DNA from: Cyclobacteriaceae bacterium
Lineage (GTDB): Bacteria > Bacteroidota > Bacteroidia > Cytophagales > Cyclobacteriaceae
DNA length: 64,000 bases
Direction: 5' to 3'
Assembly: GCA_028284125.1 (NCBI GenBank)
Contig: JANQSI010000017.1
Span: forward strand, 62,001 to 126,000
In this document: in pieces, positions 8,705 to 18,374 of the stretch
Position numbering within the stretch: position 1 is the stretch's first letter
Layout: each line of letters starts with the position of its first letter
Notes under the pieces: generated by a model
Databases searched by the model: none
What the model was told of the DNA's origin: nothing
What the model saw: the letters and a program-made list of their open reading frames with translations, nothing else
Made by a program: the position numbers and the translations under genes

Positions 8705-9649
8705 ATGAAGTTGCTCAAGCGTCTCCTCATCATCCTTGGATTAATTATTCTCATTGGTTATTCATTCGCTTGCTGGTCCTTGTCTGGTCGCATGCTCTTT
8801 CCAACAAGTTCTCTTGAAAAAACAAAATCAACGATTGAACGATATTGGGGGACTACTTATGAAGCTTCCATGGCTGCTATGCCACCTTCGGAAGAATTTT
8901 CAGTTGAGACGGATGAAGTTGAATTAAAAGGGAAATATTTTACCCTTTCGGATAGCTCGACATGTGCCATTGTTTTCATTCACGGTTGGAGTACCACCTG
9001 GGCTGATATGCTAAAGTATGTCACGCTATTCTCAAGTTGTAACTGTGATTTTGTCTTCTATGATCACCGAAGGCATGGGGAAAGCAGCGGAAAATATGCA
9101 ACTGGTGGAATCAAAGAAGCGGATGATCTTTGGGAAATCACTGATTGGTTAAAAGAAGAAAAGGAATTAGACTATTCTAGTATTGGGTGGATGGGAAGTA
9201 GTTGGGGGGCTGCTACCTCACTCATAGCTGCGGGGGATGAAAAAAACATAGGATTCGTTATTGCCGACTCACCTTTTCAGGATTGGCGTTCTGCTGCCTT
9301 CGAGCGAGCCATTGTGGATTACGGAAATGGAATAAAACTGCTCACTCCAACAATCATGAAACTTGCGTCGGTAAGAGCCGGAGTAGATCCTGTAAACATC
9401 AGTCCTTTGAAAATGGCTGCTCAAATTGAAGAACCAGTCTTGCTTATTCATTCTAAAGCCGATACTGAAACTGCGTCTTTTCAGTCGGTCAATATCGCTG
9501 CAAACCTCAGTTCTGATAACTCACAATTTTACCACACTGAATGGGGGAACGATCATGTGATGGATGTGATCAACAATACGGAAGAGTTTCGTCAATATGT
9601 GAATGATTTCCTCAAAAAGAAAGCTCCGCAGTTCTTAAAGACTAATTAG
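8705..9649 (+). CDS. Membrane-anchored alpha/beta hydrolase
   Basis: This 314-residue protein has an N-terminal hydrophobic segment (about residues 5-25) that could be a signal anchor. The hydrolase core shows HGWSTTW (oxyanion region), YDHRRHGESSG, and a nucleophile elbow GSSWG. Likely acid and His residues are in HSKADTET and GNDHV. The layout is typical of the serine aminopeptidase/lysophospholipase-like group of periplasmic hydrolases. The substrate is unknown. It is 18 bases downstream of the DUF3179 gene. Confidence 0.85.
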   Translation: MKLLKRLLIILGLIILIGYSFACWSLSGRMLFPTSSLEKTKSTIERYWGTTYEASMAAMPPSEEFSVETDEVELKGKYFTLSDSSTCAIVFIHGWSTTWADMLKYVTLFSSCNCDFVFYDHRRHGESSGKYATGGIKEADDLWEITDWLKEEKELDYSSIGWMGSSWGAATSLIAAGDEKNIGFVIADSPFQDWRSAAFERAIVDYGNGIKLLTPTIMKLASVRAGVDPVNISPLKMAAQIEEPVLLIHSKADTETASFQSVNIAANLSSDNSQFYHTEWGNDHVMDVINNTEEFRQYVNDFLKKKAPQFLKTN

Positions 9650-9735
9650 TTGTCTGCGTGGATTTTTGTACTAGTAAGTCACTTAATTCATATTTATCTG
9701 ATTATCAATACTTTTACATTAAACCCTGATCCATT

Positions 9736-10455
9736 ATGAACAAATATTTAATCATTCTTTTGACGATTGCCACAGTCAATTGCTTCGCTCAAAATGAACC
9801 CATCAAGAAAGCCGTTACTGTAAATTCTACCAGTTTTGAATATTATGAGTCGCTCGTTCAATCGAAATCTGTTGTCCTCATTTTTCATGATTGGTTTGGA
9901 ATATCGGATCTGAGTTTTGAAATGTTGCAGCGTGTTAACGAAGCTGGATTGGATGCCATTGCCTTGGATATGTACAAGGGAAAATCTGCCAAAACCAACG
10001 CGGAAGCGAGACAATTAATGAATTCTGTCGACATGGCGAACGTTTGGGACTATATCAATCAGGTGGTTGGAGATGCTTCAAAAAAATATGAAAATGTTTT
10101 CATCTGGGGATTTAGCCTCGGAACTCAATTTGCAAGTCAGGCAGCGATCAATAACAACTCTGAAGTTACAGCTCTAATCCTTTTCTATGGAAATACGCCA
10201 CAGGCTGAAGAACAGTTAAATAAAATGACATTCCCTTCATTAATGGTGATGGGATCGAAAGACAATCCACAAGGAGCAATTCGTTTCTACAACGCACTTA
10301 ATAAAGATGTGACGTATGCCACACTTTTTATTTACCCAAATGCAAGGCATGCGTTTGCACAAAAGCTTTTTAATGGTGGAGCGAATTATGATGAGCAAGC
10401 CAAGAAGACTACCTTCTATTTGGCTTTTCGGTTCATTGAGGAAAATACCAAGTAA
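9736..10455 (+). CDS. Dienelactone hydrolase family protein, secreted
   Basis: The 239-residue protein has a signal peptide ending CFAQ (about residue 19). The core has IFHDWFG, the nucleophile elbow GFSLG, MGSKDNP (acid) and NARHAF (His), which is the dienelactone hydrolase layout. True dienelactone hydrolases use Cys as nucleophile; here it is Ser, as in many other family members, so ring-opening of dienelactone should not be assumed. It is preceded by an 86-base gap with no clear promoter. Confidence 0.85.
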   Translation: MNKYLIILLTIATVNCFAQNEPIKKAVTVNSTSFEYYESLVQSKSVVLIFHDWFGISDLSFEMLQRVNEAGLDAIALDMYKGKSAKTNAEARQLMNSVDMANVWDYINQVVGDASKKYENVFIWGFSLGTQFASQAAINNNSEVTALILFYGNTPQAEEQLNKMTFPSLMVMGSKDNPQGAIRFYNALNKDVTYATLFIYPNARHAFAQKLFNGGANYDEQAKKTTFYLAFRFIEENTK

Positions 10456-10690
10456 AGTCTATTTGCTCATAGCCTCTGCTGGTAGATCAATCCTTCACAC
10501 ACCTACATGAAAAACCATTTCCCTTATTTGAAGAATTAGAGCTTGGATTCCTGCAATTTTGTCGCCCGCTCATCGATAAAAAAAGTACTATCGAACAATA
10601 AAAACTCTTTCTTAACACCTTTAACTCTTATTTAACCAACCTCTCACGTCCCGAAGCGTTTTAAAATGGAATCCAAGTATTGTATCTCCT

Positions 10691-11485
10691 ATGATGCGTT
10701 CGAAAACTCCCATAATCCTTTCTTTACTAGTAGTAATTTTGTCTGGCTGTAATCACTGTGATCCATTTCCCGGAGCTGAGCCCTTGCTTCAACCCGGTCA
10801 GGTGGTTCTTCTAGGTGAAATTCATGGCACAAAAGAAGGTCCAGAATTTGCAGGCCAAATTGCTTGTAATGCCTTGGAAAAAGATCTCATGGTAACAATT
10901 GCTCTTGAATTACCACAAGCGGATCAAGATCAACTTGACGAGTATCTTGATTCGGAGGGATCTATCGAGGATAAGCGAAAATTCTTAGGCTTGAATTTCT
11001 GGACTCGTGATTATCAAGACGGTCGAGCAAGTGAATCCATTTTCAAACTCATTGAGTCGGTACGAGCACTGCGTGAAGAAGATAAACGCATTGATGTTGT
11101 ATTCCTTGATGTTGAAGGTGCAAAAAATCGGGACAAGATCATGGCCGATCGCTTATTAGAAGATGTGAAGAGCTACCCGAACAACTTCTTTATAGCTCTA
11201 ACTGGAAACCTACATAACATTGTTAGCAATGGGTCTGGTCGGATGGGAAGCTATATGGTTGAAGCCATTGGGAAAGATCAGGTGGTCTCACTCAAACAAA
11301 GCTACCAGGGGGGTACGGCTTGGATTTGTCTGACCGGGGGAATTTGCGGACCTGTAGATCTGAAAGGGAAAGGTGGTAATCAGTTTGGTATTTTTCTCAA
11401 CGAAAAGAATAGTAAATATGATGGGACACTTGAAATGGATTCCATCCACGTATCTTTTCCCGCTAGAGAGTTGATTAAGATTTGA
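10691..11485 (+). CDS. ChaN/TIKI-like lipoprotein
   Basis: The 264-residue protein has a signal sequence with lipobox LSGC near residue 19. It then shows the GEIHGTKEG motif and a LELP strand, followed by FLDVEGAKNRD and LTGNLHN. These are the signature segments of the ChaN/TIKI/erythromycin-esterase-like fold, in which conserved Glu and His residues line the active site or bind metal or haem. The role is unknown; haem binding or proteolysis of envelope proteins are family-based possibilities. A 235-base gap precedes it with no other feature seen. The downstream HD gene is convergent, 9 bases away. Confidence 0.75.
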   Translation: MMRSKTPIILSLLVVILSGCNHCDPFPGAEPLLQPGQVVLLGEIHGTKEGPEFAGQIACNALEKDLMVTIALELPQADQDQLDEYLDSEGSIEDKRKFLGLNFWTRDYQDGRASESIFKLIESVRALREEDKRIDVVFLDVEGAKNRDKIMADRLLEDVKSYPNNFFIALTGNLHNIVSNGSGRMGSYMVEAIGKDQVVSLKQSYQGGTAWICLTGGICGPVDLKGKGGNQFGIFLNEKNSKYDGTLEMDSIHVSFPARELIKI

Positions 11486-11494
11486 AGATCAAAA

Positions 11495-12034
11495 TCAAAT
11501 CCCCAACTCCTCCTTATTCCGTTTCAACACCTCAATTATAAATGTGATATGCTCGGTTAAATCAACTTCCATCATTTCCACACCGGCAGCTATTTCGTCA
11601 CGTTCAACCTTTGCCGCGAAGCTTTTTTGCTTCAGTTTCTTTTTCACAGATTTTGCTGTAAGCGTTTCCACTCCTTCAGGTCTTACCTGACAGCAAGCCA
11701 CAATAAATCCAGTTAGTTCATCACATGCGAGAAGCGCCTTGTCAAGTAACGAATTGTAAGGAACATTCCACTTGGTGTAGTGGGCAGAAATCGCATGCGC
11801 CATCTCCTCCTCCCCTTTTTCTCGTAGAAGATTCACAATTCGATTAGGATGTTCTTCGGGATACTTATCGTAATCCGCATCGTGGAGTATTCCTGTGTTC
11901 GCCCACAAAGTCACATCTTCTCCAAATTTTTCGGCATAAGCCTCCATCACTAATTCAACAGTTCGAGCATGGCGTAGCAGACTTGGATTTTCCATCATGG
12001 AAACTAGGATCTCTTTGGCTTCTTCTTTTGTCAT
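11495..12034 (-). CDS. HD-domain hydrolase
   Basis: The 179-residue protein has the HD metal-binding pattern: His22 (LRHARTVE), His51-Asp52 (ILHDADYD), a further His62, a later HAISAHY and a final Asp in LACDELTGF. HD proteins of this length are usually phosphohydrolases of nucleotides or sugar phosphates. It has no signal peptide, so it is cytoplasmic. Neighbours on both sides are transcribed in the opposite direction, so it is probably monocistronic. Confidence 0.88.
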   Translation of the reverse strand: MTKEEAKEILVSMMENPSLLRHARTVELVMEAYAEKFGEDVTLWANTGILHDADYDKYPEEHPNRIVNLLREKGEEEMAHAISAHYTKWNVPYNSLLDKALLACDELTGFIVACCQVRPEGVETLTAKSVKKKLKQKSFAAKVERDEIAAGVEMMEVDLTEHITFIIEVLKRNKEELGI

Positions 12035-12149
12035 CAGATAAACTTAAAAAATAAAATTGGATCTTGTTATGAAGTGCAACACTTGATCAAAAAGAAAGGT
12101 CTAACGACGAAAGGAACTAAGCCGGTATTGTTCACGTTGAACCGAACTT

Positions 12150-12698
12150 ATGAATAAAGTCACTAAAATAATTCTCATTGTAATTGTCTCGTTGTTAGCC
12201 CTTGGTTGGGGCGGTTATCAATTCCTAATTTACTCCACCAAACAACACAGCCCCGAGGAAATTGCGAGCTATCAAAAAAGCAACTATGATTTAGAAGTTT
12301 TCTACAATCGGCCTTACAAAAAAGGACGTGAAATCTTCGGTTCCCTTGTTCGATTCAATAGCGTCTGGCGAACAGGCGCCAATGAAGCCACCACATTTGA
12401 AACCCAATCAGATTTGACTATTGAAGGAAAATCGTTGAAAGCTGGCAAGTACACGCTTTGGACAGTGCCCGGACCCGATTCCTGGAAGGTGATTTTCAAT
12501 GATAAACAATATCCTTGGGGAGTGACTAGCAATGGCCCAAGTCGGGAACAAGAATACGATGCATTGGTCGTGGAGGTTCCCGTTGAAACAATCGAAGAAA
12601 CAATTGAGCAATTCACTATAGATTTTGAAGAAGATTCGAACAGTGTTCTACTGACGCTAGCTTGGGATCAAACAAAAATCTCCGTTCCAATCAATTAG
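12150..12698 (+). CDS. DUF2911 protein with N-terminal membrane anchor
   Basis: The 182-residue protein has one N-terminal transmembrane segment (about 5-25) and then a DUF2911 domain: YDLEVFYNRPYKKGREIFGSLV, VWRTGANEATTF, AGKYTLWTVPG and FNDKQYPWG. The family is common in Bacteroidota and of unknown function, and is predicted to be beta-rich. The domain would face the periplasm. An 81-base gap separates it from the next gene on the same strand. Confidence 0.88.
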   Translation: MNKVTKIILIVIVSLLALGWGGYQFLIYSTKQHSPEEIASYQKSNYDLEVFYNRPYKKGREIFGSLVRFNSVWRTGANEATTFETQSDLTIEGKSLKAGKYTLWTVPGPDSWKVIFNDKQYPWGVTSNGPSREQEYDALVVEVPVETIEETIEQFTIDFEEDSNSVLLTLAWDQTKISVPIN

Positions 12699-12779
12699 AG
12701 AACGATTCAGAATTTTGTCAATTGGTATCCATTCCATAGGTCGTTAACTTGAGTGCTTAATCACCCAAATCAAACGATC

Positions 12780-13409
12780 ATGAAAACCCTATTATTGACT
12801 AATCTTTTTCTTCTTTTTTCATTTTTTTCAGGCAACCCTGAACAGGAATTCAAACGGTACGGGATCAAATCCGGGATAATTGAATATGAATTAAGCGGAG
12901 CTCAGTCAGGAAAAGAAACTGTTTACTTTGATGACTGGGGGTATAGAGAAGCCAAGTATTCTGAGACTGAACTCAGCTTCGGTGGTTTTTCCCAGAAAAC
13001 CAAAACAATAACCATTCTTGAAGGGAAAATGATTTATTCAATTGATCTTGCCACTAATACAGGCACTAAGATGGAAAATCCCATGTTTGCCGGATTCGAA
13101 GGTGATGATATGCAGCAGATGGGAGAACAGATGATGAAACAATTGGGCGGAGAAAAGACAGGAACTGAAACAATTCTTGATAAGACCTGTGACGTTTGGG
13201 AAATCAAACAGATGGGCAGCAAAACCTCTGTTTGGAAATCCATTCCACTTAAGACTGAAGTGAATATGGGCATGCAAATGAGTATCACTGCCGTTTCCAT
13301 TGAAGAAGTAGATGTACCACAAGAAAAACTAAAAATACCGGAAGGAATCACTTTTAAGGAAGGCGCAGACTTATCTGAAATGATGAAAAAACTGAAGGGC
13401 GGTAATTAG
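12780..13409 (+). CDS. Secreted DUF4412-like protein
   Basis: The frame is open from a GTG at 12753, but the ATG at 12780 gives a clean signal peptide (KTLLLTNLFLLFSFFSG) and is preferred, for 209 residues. The mature part has the beta-strand layout of periplasmic proteins of the DUF4412 kind (GIIEYELSG, KTITILEGKMIYSIDL, LDKTCDVWEIKQMG, SVWKSIPLKTE). A Met-rich stretch (about residues 110-125) and a Lys-rich C-terminus are visible. The function is unknown. The family name is a tentative recognition. Confidence 0.7.
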   Translation: MKTLLLTNLFLLFSFFSGNPEQEFKRYGIKSGIIEYELSGAQSGKETVYFDDWGYREAKYSETELSFGGFSQKTKTITILEGKMIYSIDLATNTGTKMENPMFAGFEGDDMQQMGEQMMKQLGGEKTGTETILDKTCDVWEIKQMGSKTSVWKSIPLKTEVNMGMQMSITAVSIEEVDVPQEKLKIPEGITFKEGADLSEMMKKLKGGN

Positions 13410-13422
13410 TAGCGATTATAAA

Positions 13423-14508
13423 TCATCCCGGTTGTTTTTCGGAATCCAGAAAATCAATCTCAGCTCTAAAAGGAAAGTTCATCAAATAGGCATGAGCATC
13501 GTTGATGGTCATTTCTCCGTGAATGATTTTGTGCAAGGTTTCTGTGATGGGCGACCGAACACCATATGACTCTGCTAGTTGAGTCACGATGTTGATGGTT
13601 TTCACTCCTTCAGCTACTTCTTCCATTGATTCGATAATCTCATCCAAGGTCTCTCCTTTCGCCAAACGATAACCTACAGTAAAGTTTCGACTTAAGTTAG
13701 AAGTGCAAGTGGCAATCAAGTCTCCAACTCCTGCTAATCCGAGAAAAGCCTGCGCGTTACCGCCAAGTGCTTTTCCTATATAGACCATTTCAACCAATCC
13801 TCGACTGATAAAAAGAGCTTTGGCATTTTCACCTAAATCCATTCCGCTGATAGTCCCTGCTCCTACTGCAATAATATTTTTTAGAATTCCACAGAGCTCA
13901 ATTCCAATCAAATCACTACTTCCATAGATCATGAATCGATCATTTTTTAAAAGCCGTTGACCAATGGAAATCACTTCATTGAAATGCGAAGCAACTACAG
14001 TAGCTGCCGGTTTTCGCTGATCAAGTTCCCTGGCAAGATTGGGACCAGCTAAACATCCAATCCGGAGCACAGAAGTTTCTTCCTTTATTACTTCTGAAAT
14101 GGTCTTCACATGCTCCCTGGTTAATGGATTTTCCTTCGAAACCTTTTCCTTTTTCGGAATGTGAAGATCGAAACCTTTAGTCCCATGGATCAAGACGTGA
14201 TAGGGTCGTAAGTGAGGCGAAAGAGACATGATCATCTCTCTGAAATTCGCAGAAGGTACCATCGGGAAAATCACTTCACAAGTCTCTGCTACTTCCTGAA
14301 GATCTCTTGTGACTCGAATGTTATCGGCGAGCTTTTGACCAGCGCTAATTCTTGATTCATTAATGGCTTTTTCCTTTTCATCTGATCGAACGTATAATAT
14401 GACGTTTGAGGAATTTTCAGCCAAAATATTGGAGATAGCTGTCCCAAAGCTGCCAGCTCCTATTACCCCGATGGTTTCTTTAGATGAATTTTTCGAGCCC
14501 ATAGCCAT
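13423..14508 (-). CDS. gpsA: Glycerol-3-phosphate dehydrogenase [NAD(P)+]
   Basis: The 361-residue protein reduces dihydroxyacetone phosphate to sn-glycerol 3-phosphate for phospholipid synthesis. The NAD(P) motif GVIGAGSFGTA is at about residue 14. Other family signatures are GTKGFD, AGPNLA, the catalytic Lys in GILKNIIA, and GLAGVGDLIATCTS with SRNFTVGYRLAKG. An insert between GTKGFD and the substrate region (KKEKVSKENPLTREHVKT) makes it slightly longer than usual. The start overlaps the end of the acyltransferase gene by 29 bases (a start at 14502 is also possible), so the two enzymes of consecutive steps are translationally linked. Confidence 0.95.
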   Translation of the reverse strand: MAMGSKNSSKETIGVIGAGSFGTAISNILAENSSNVILYVRSDEKEKAINESRISAGQKLADNIRVTRDLQEVAETCEVIFPMVPSANFREMIMSLSPHLRPYHVLIHGTKGFDLHIPKKEKVSKENPLTREHVKTISEVIKEETSVLRIGCLAGPNLARELDQRKPAATVVASHFNEVISIGQRLLKNDRFMIYGSSDLIGIELCGILKNIIAVGAGTISGMDLGENAKALFISRGLVEMVYIGKALGGNAQAFLGLAGVGDLIATCTSNLSRNFTVGYRLAKGETLDEIIESMEEVAEGVKTINIVTQLAESYGVRSPITETLHKIIHGEMTINDAHAYLMNFPFRAEIDFLDSEKQPG

Positions 14509-16150
14509 TCATACGATTGTGGTAATAATAGAGCGTATTAGTGTCTTTGATAATAATCTTATTACCCTTCAAAACTAATGGTCTCTGATCATGATAAAGT
14601 CCGACATTCTTTAGTCCATGAAGAATAGAAATATCAGCTTTTTTCTCCATATGCAAAGCCATATTGACTTGACCTTTTCTATGCAATTTTTCTAGTCTAC
14701 CTCTTAGTTTCTTGTAATTTTTCTTGAACTCCTGATAGTCCAAAACTAAATCTTCGTCAGGGAGCCGGAGAACGTTATAAAGATCCAGTTTTGTATGTTT
14801 TCTTTCCAGCATTTTGAAAGCGGTGAATGCCACCAAATGACTTGCAAAAACACGATTATACTTGTGATATTCTTCTATAATTCGATTCGAAAGGACTCGA
14901 ACATATTCGTTCTCACGCTGTTTATCAACGGTAATTTCATTTCCCCTTAGAAAATAATCCTTGGGATTTATTGCATTACCATTTTTATCGAAACTATTAC
15001 CTTCATCATCCACGTAGTTTCCAAGAATATCCATCCCTTTTCCAATGCTTACAGAAATATCTGAGCCCTTGGTAAAAAACTTGAACATGAAAGTGCTTAT
15101 CTTATATGAAGTGGAAAACTCATCCGCTTCAACATAGTATCGTTCTTTCCCTGTTCGTTTCAAATGCTCTTTAATGAGCGCTGGAGCTTCCAACGTGAAA
15201 TGATAGTTAATGACTACAGGAACAATAAAAACTCGTCCAGCCTCTGTGCCATTTGCAGTCTGATACATCTCACGTTGCGCTTCAATAGCAGTACTAAGTA
15301 ATCCCATTTTCAGCCGCGTTTCAATTTCACCAGAACGAGAACGTGTACCGCCAGGAAAAAAAAGACTATGACATCCTCTTTGGATCGCACGGTTGGAATA
15401 TGATTTGAGTGTTTCCAAATAAATGGGATTCTTCTTTCTTCGATCAACTTTGTAGGCGCCAAGGCTATTCATAAAATAGGCCAGGATCCTAATATTGAAA
15501 AGATTAAGGCCCGCCCCATAAATAAATGGTGGCAAACCTAAATGCTGAATAGCCCATCCAATAAGAATTGAATCAAGATTGCTGAAATGTGTTGGGACCA
15601 TAACCACAGTCCCTATTTTGGCTAGTTTTCGGATGTGATCTGTTTCACCAACCACATGAAGTTTGTCATCCAAATCCAATTGCCTACTGAATAAAGCAAG
15701 TAAACCTTTGACTCTAGCAGCATTCAATAATCGGGCGAAACCAAACGTCACAAATTTCTGAGCGAATCGATAGTAAGATTTTCGGAAATTTCCTGCGATC
15801 TCTTCGGAATACCGAAGCATGATATCCATTAAGATTTGCTTCTCTTGCTCGGCTGCCTCCTTCTTGTTTTCAATATCAATATCAAGCAACCTTGACTGGA
15901 TTCCACTCCAATAGTCTCTTTCATTTGGTGGGTCAACCTTCCATGGATTAGCTTTCATTCGCAACTTCTCCCGATGAATGGTCATTTCTATTTCCTCACG
16001 AATAGTGCCATTCTTTTCTGCTAGAAACTTGGTATAAGCTTCTTTAGCTACTTCATCGATAAAAGCTTTTCGGTTCTTAGAGAGTTGAACAATCGGCCAA
16101 TCCTTATTCTTAGGTACAATTTCTGAATACCGAACCTTCTTTTTACCCAT
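14480..16150 (-). CDS. PlsB-like glycerol-3-phosphate acyltransferase
   Basis: The 556-residue protein has the acyltransferase blocks HFSNLD (HX4D, His188-Asp193) and FPGGTRSRSG (265-274), and it has N- and C-terminal extensions as in large PlsB-type enzymes rather than the short PlsC type. It is predicted to transfer an acyl chain to position 1 of glycerol 3-phosphate at the inner membrane. The overlap with gpsA, which makes its substrate, strongly supports this substrate over lysophosphatidate. E. coli PlsB is about 800 residues, so this is a shorter form common in Bacteroidota. It is divergent from the gene at 16205. Confidence 0.87.
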   Translation of the reverse strand: MGKKKVRYSEIVPKNKDWPIVQLSKNRKAFIDEVAKEAYTKFLAEKNGTIREEIEMTIHREKLRMKANPWKVDPPNERDYWSGIQSRLLDIDIENKKEAAEQEKQILMDIMLRYSEEIAGNFRKSYYRFAQKFVTFGFARLLNAARVKGLLALFSRQLDLDDKLHVVGETDHIRKLAKIGTVVMVPTHFSNLDSILIGWAIQHLGLPPFIYGAGLNLFNIRILAYFMNSLGAYKVDRRKKNPIYLETLKSYSNRAIQRGCHSLFFPGGTRSRSGEIETRLKMGLLSTAIEAQREMYQTANGTEAGRVFIVPVVINYHFTLEAPALIKEHLKRTGKERYYVEADEFSTSYKISTFMFKFFTKGSDISVSIGKGMDILGNYVDDEGNSFDKNGNAINPKDYFLRGNEITVDKQRENEYVRVLSNRIIEEYHKYNRVFASHLVAFTAFKMLERKHTKLDLYNVLRLPDEDLVLDYQEFKKNYKKLRGRLEKLHRKGQVNMALHMEKKADISILHGLKNVGLYHDQRPLVLKGNKIIIKDTNTLYYYHNRMNGYGLEKFI

Positions 16151-16192
16151 TTACCAATTTTAGAAATCAGGCGGAAAGATAAATCGATTTAA

Positions 16193-16200
16193 TAAGTTTG
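16193..16200 (+). promoter_or_regulatory. Candidate -7 promoter element
   Basis: TAAGTTTG matches the Bacteroidota -7 consensus TAnnTTTG. It ends only 4 bases before the TTG start at 16205, which would give an almost leaderless mRNA. No clear -33 element was identified. Confidence 0.3.
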
Positions 16201-16204
16201 AGCT

Positions 16205-18373
16205 TTGAAATTTATCCAGGTGGTCAGAATACTAATTAACCTACTTTTTTTCCTATTTCTCGCATTTTCATCATATGCTCAACACTCCATCGCCAGGCAA
16301 TGGAACGAAATTTTGCTTGAAGCAATTAGAAACGACCTGGCACGTCCAACGGTTCATGCTCGAAATCTTTTTCACATCTCAGCAGGCATGTACGACTCCT
16401 GGACCATTTACCAGGAAAACCAAGGAAATACCTATTTCTTGGAGAATCCAACACTAGGACTTGAATGCGAGTTTGGAAACTTTCCATTCATTGGAAACAG
16501 AGAAGCTGGAATTGAAGAGACCATGAGCTACATGGCTTATCGATTAATTATACATCGATTTGAAGACTCTCCGGGAGAACAAACCACCTACTTCAAAGCC
16601 GATTCATTGATGGAAGAACTTGGATTTTCCACCGATGTTTCGTCTACGGATTATTCCGGTGGATCAGCTGCTGCGCTTGGAAACTATATCGCTTCTTGTA
16701 TCATTAATTACGGATTGGCTGATAACTCCAATGAAATCAATGACTATGAAAACATTTCATATGAAAGTGTCAATGAGCCATTAATCGTGGATCTTGCAGG
16801 AAATCCCGACATTACTGATCCGAATCGATGGCAGCCACTTACGCTTGAGATCTTTATCGATCAAGCTGGCAATGTGATACCTGGTTCAACACCAGACTTT
16901 CTAAGCCCGGAATGGGGAAGCGTTTCTTCCTTTGCTCTAGAACCTGAAGATTTTACTACTTATATGCGTGACGATTTTTCTTACCTCGTCGCACATGATC
17001 CAGGACCCCCTCCCTATCTCGGTACAGATGGTGATGACGATTATAAATGGGGTTTTTCCCTGGTAAGTACCTGGTCTTCACACCTCGACCCGACAGATGG
17101 AGTTATGTGGGACATCTCACCAAAGTCGATCGGAAACATCACATCCTATCCGGAAAGCTTTAGCGATTATCCTGATTTCTATGACTATGAAAATGGTGGG
17201 GATGGAAGCACAGGTTGGGCCATCAATCCCGTTACTAATTCTCCTTATGAAGAGCAAATGGTCCCCAGAGGAGATTACGCTCGTGTGCTAGCCGAGTTTT
17301 GGGCTGACGGTCCCGATTCTGAAACACCTCCAGGACATTGGTTTACGATCCTCAATTATGTAAACGATCATGAGTTACTGGAAAAGAAGTTAGGTGGTAG
17401 TGGTTCGGAGCTGGCTGATCTTGAATGGGACGTTAAAACGTATTTTGCCCTTGGCGGAGCGATGCATGATGCCGCAATCAGCGCATGGGGAATCAAAGGT
17501 TGGTATGACTACATCCGCCCAATTTCCGCTATTCGGTACATGGCGGATAAAGGTCAATCCTCAGATCTTGAAAAAGCCAACTATGACGAGGAAGGAATTT
17601 CGTTGGTGGACGGACTTATTGAGCTGGTGGAAGATGGAGATCCTTTGGCTGGTAATGGAAATGAAAATGTTGGAAAAATAAAGGTATTAGCCTGGCGTGG
17701 ACCGGATTTTATCAACAACGAAGAAACAGACGTGGCTGGAGTGGACTGGATTTTGGCAGAAGATTGGGTCCCCTATCAGCGACCTTCGTTTGTGACGCCA
17801 CCTTTTGCTGGATACGTTTCGGGGCATTCTACCTACAGCAGTGCTGCAGCGACTATCATGACTGCCCTGACTGGAAGTGAATATTTTCCTGGCGGAATCG
17901 GGGAATTTGAAGCAAAAGCCAATGAGTTCTTAGTATTTGAAGATGGGCCAAGCGTGGATGTTGTGTTGCAGTGGGCAACCTACCAAGATGCTGCTGATCA
18001 GTGTAGTCTATCTAGAATTTGGGGAGGAATTCACCCTCCGGCTGATGACATTCCCGGACGAGTGATTGGTTTAACCATTGGACAAGATGCCTTTGACAAA
18101 GCGATCGAGTATTTTGACGGCACAGTGTTAGGTTTTGAATCAAAAAAATTCACCGCATTTCCAATTCCGGCAAGAGACCACATAACAATCAGAACAGACG
18201 CTCATCAAAACTACTTATTGCGCGTACTTGACCTTCAAGGCAGGGAAATGATTAAGAAACGTATTAACCAGCCAGACTATCAGCTTAGCCTTTCAAATAT
18301 CCGAACTGGAACTTATATTCTTGAGATTGTGTCCTATTCATCAAAAGAAAGGCTGACATTTGTGAGACGATAG
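16205..18373 (+). CDS. Vanadium-dependent haloperoxidase/PAP2-like enzyme with T9SS tail
   Basis: The 722-residue protein has a signal peptide ending SSYAQ (about residue 25) and the vanadate/phosphate-binding motifs in order: RPISAIR (first Arg at 438), SGHS (His541) and SRIWGGIH (Arg604, His610). These are the Arg, acid/base and axial His positions of vanadium haloperoxidases and PAP2 phosphatases. The C-terminal 75 residues (FPIPARDHITI ... GTYILEI ... RLTFVRR) form a type IX secretion sorting domain, so the enzyme is exported and probably attached to the surface. Halide specificity cannot be assigned. The start is TTG. The polyprenyl synthase gene begins 1 base after the stop. Confidence 0.85.
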   Translation: MKFIQVVRILINLLFFLFLAFSSYAQHSIARQWNEILLEAIRNDLARPTVHARNLFHISAGMYDSWTIYQENQGNTYFLENPTLGLECEFGNFPFIGNREAGIEETMSYMAYRLIIHRFEDSPGEQTTYFKADSLMEELGFSTDVSSTDYSGGSAAALGNYIASCIINYGLADNSNEINDYENISYESVNEPLIVDLAGNPDITDPNRWQPLTLEIFIDQAGNVIPGSTPDFLSPEWGSVSSFALEPEDFTTYMRDDFSYLVAHDPGPPPYLGTDGDDDYKWGFSLVSTWSSHLDPTDGVMWDISPKSIGNITSYPESFSDYPDFYDYENGGDGSTGWAINPVTNSPYEEQMVPRGDYARVLAEFWADGPDSETPPGHWFTILNYVNDHELLEKKLGGSGSELADLEWDVKTYFALGGAMHDAAISAWGIKGWYDYIRPISAIRYMADKGQSSDLEKANYDEEGISLVDGLIELVEDGDPLAGNGNENVGKIKVLAWRGPDFINNEETDVAGVDWILAEDWVPYQRPSFVTPPFAGYVSGHSTYSSAAATIMTALTGSEYFPGGIGEFEAKANEFLVFEDGPSVDVVLQWATYQDAADQCSLSRIWGGIHPPADDIPGRVIGLTIGQDAFDKAIEYFDGTVLGFESKKFTAFPIPARDHITIRTDAHQNYLLRVLDLQGREMIKKRINQPDYQLSLSNIRTGTYILEIVSYSSKERLTFVRR

Positions 18374-18374
18374 C

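Noticed and set aside
9736-10455. True dienelactone hydrolase in aromatic catabolism
   Set aside because: The nucleophile is Ser in GFSLG rather than Cys, there is a signal peptide, and no aromatic-degradation genes are nearby.
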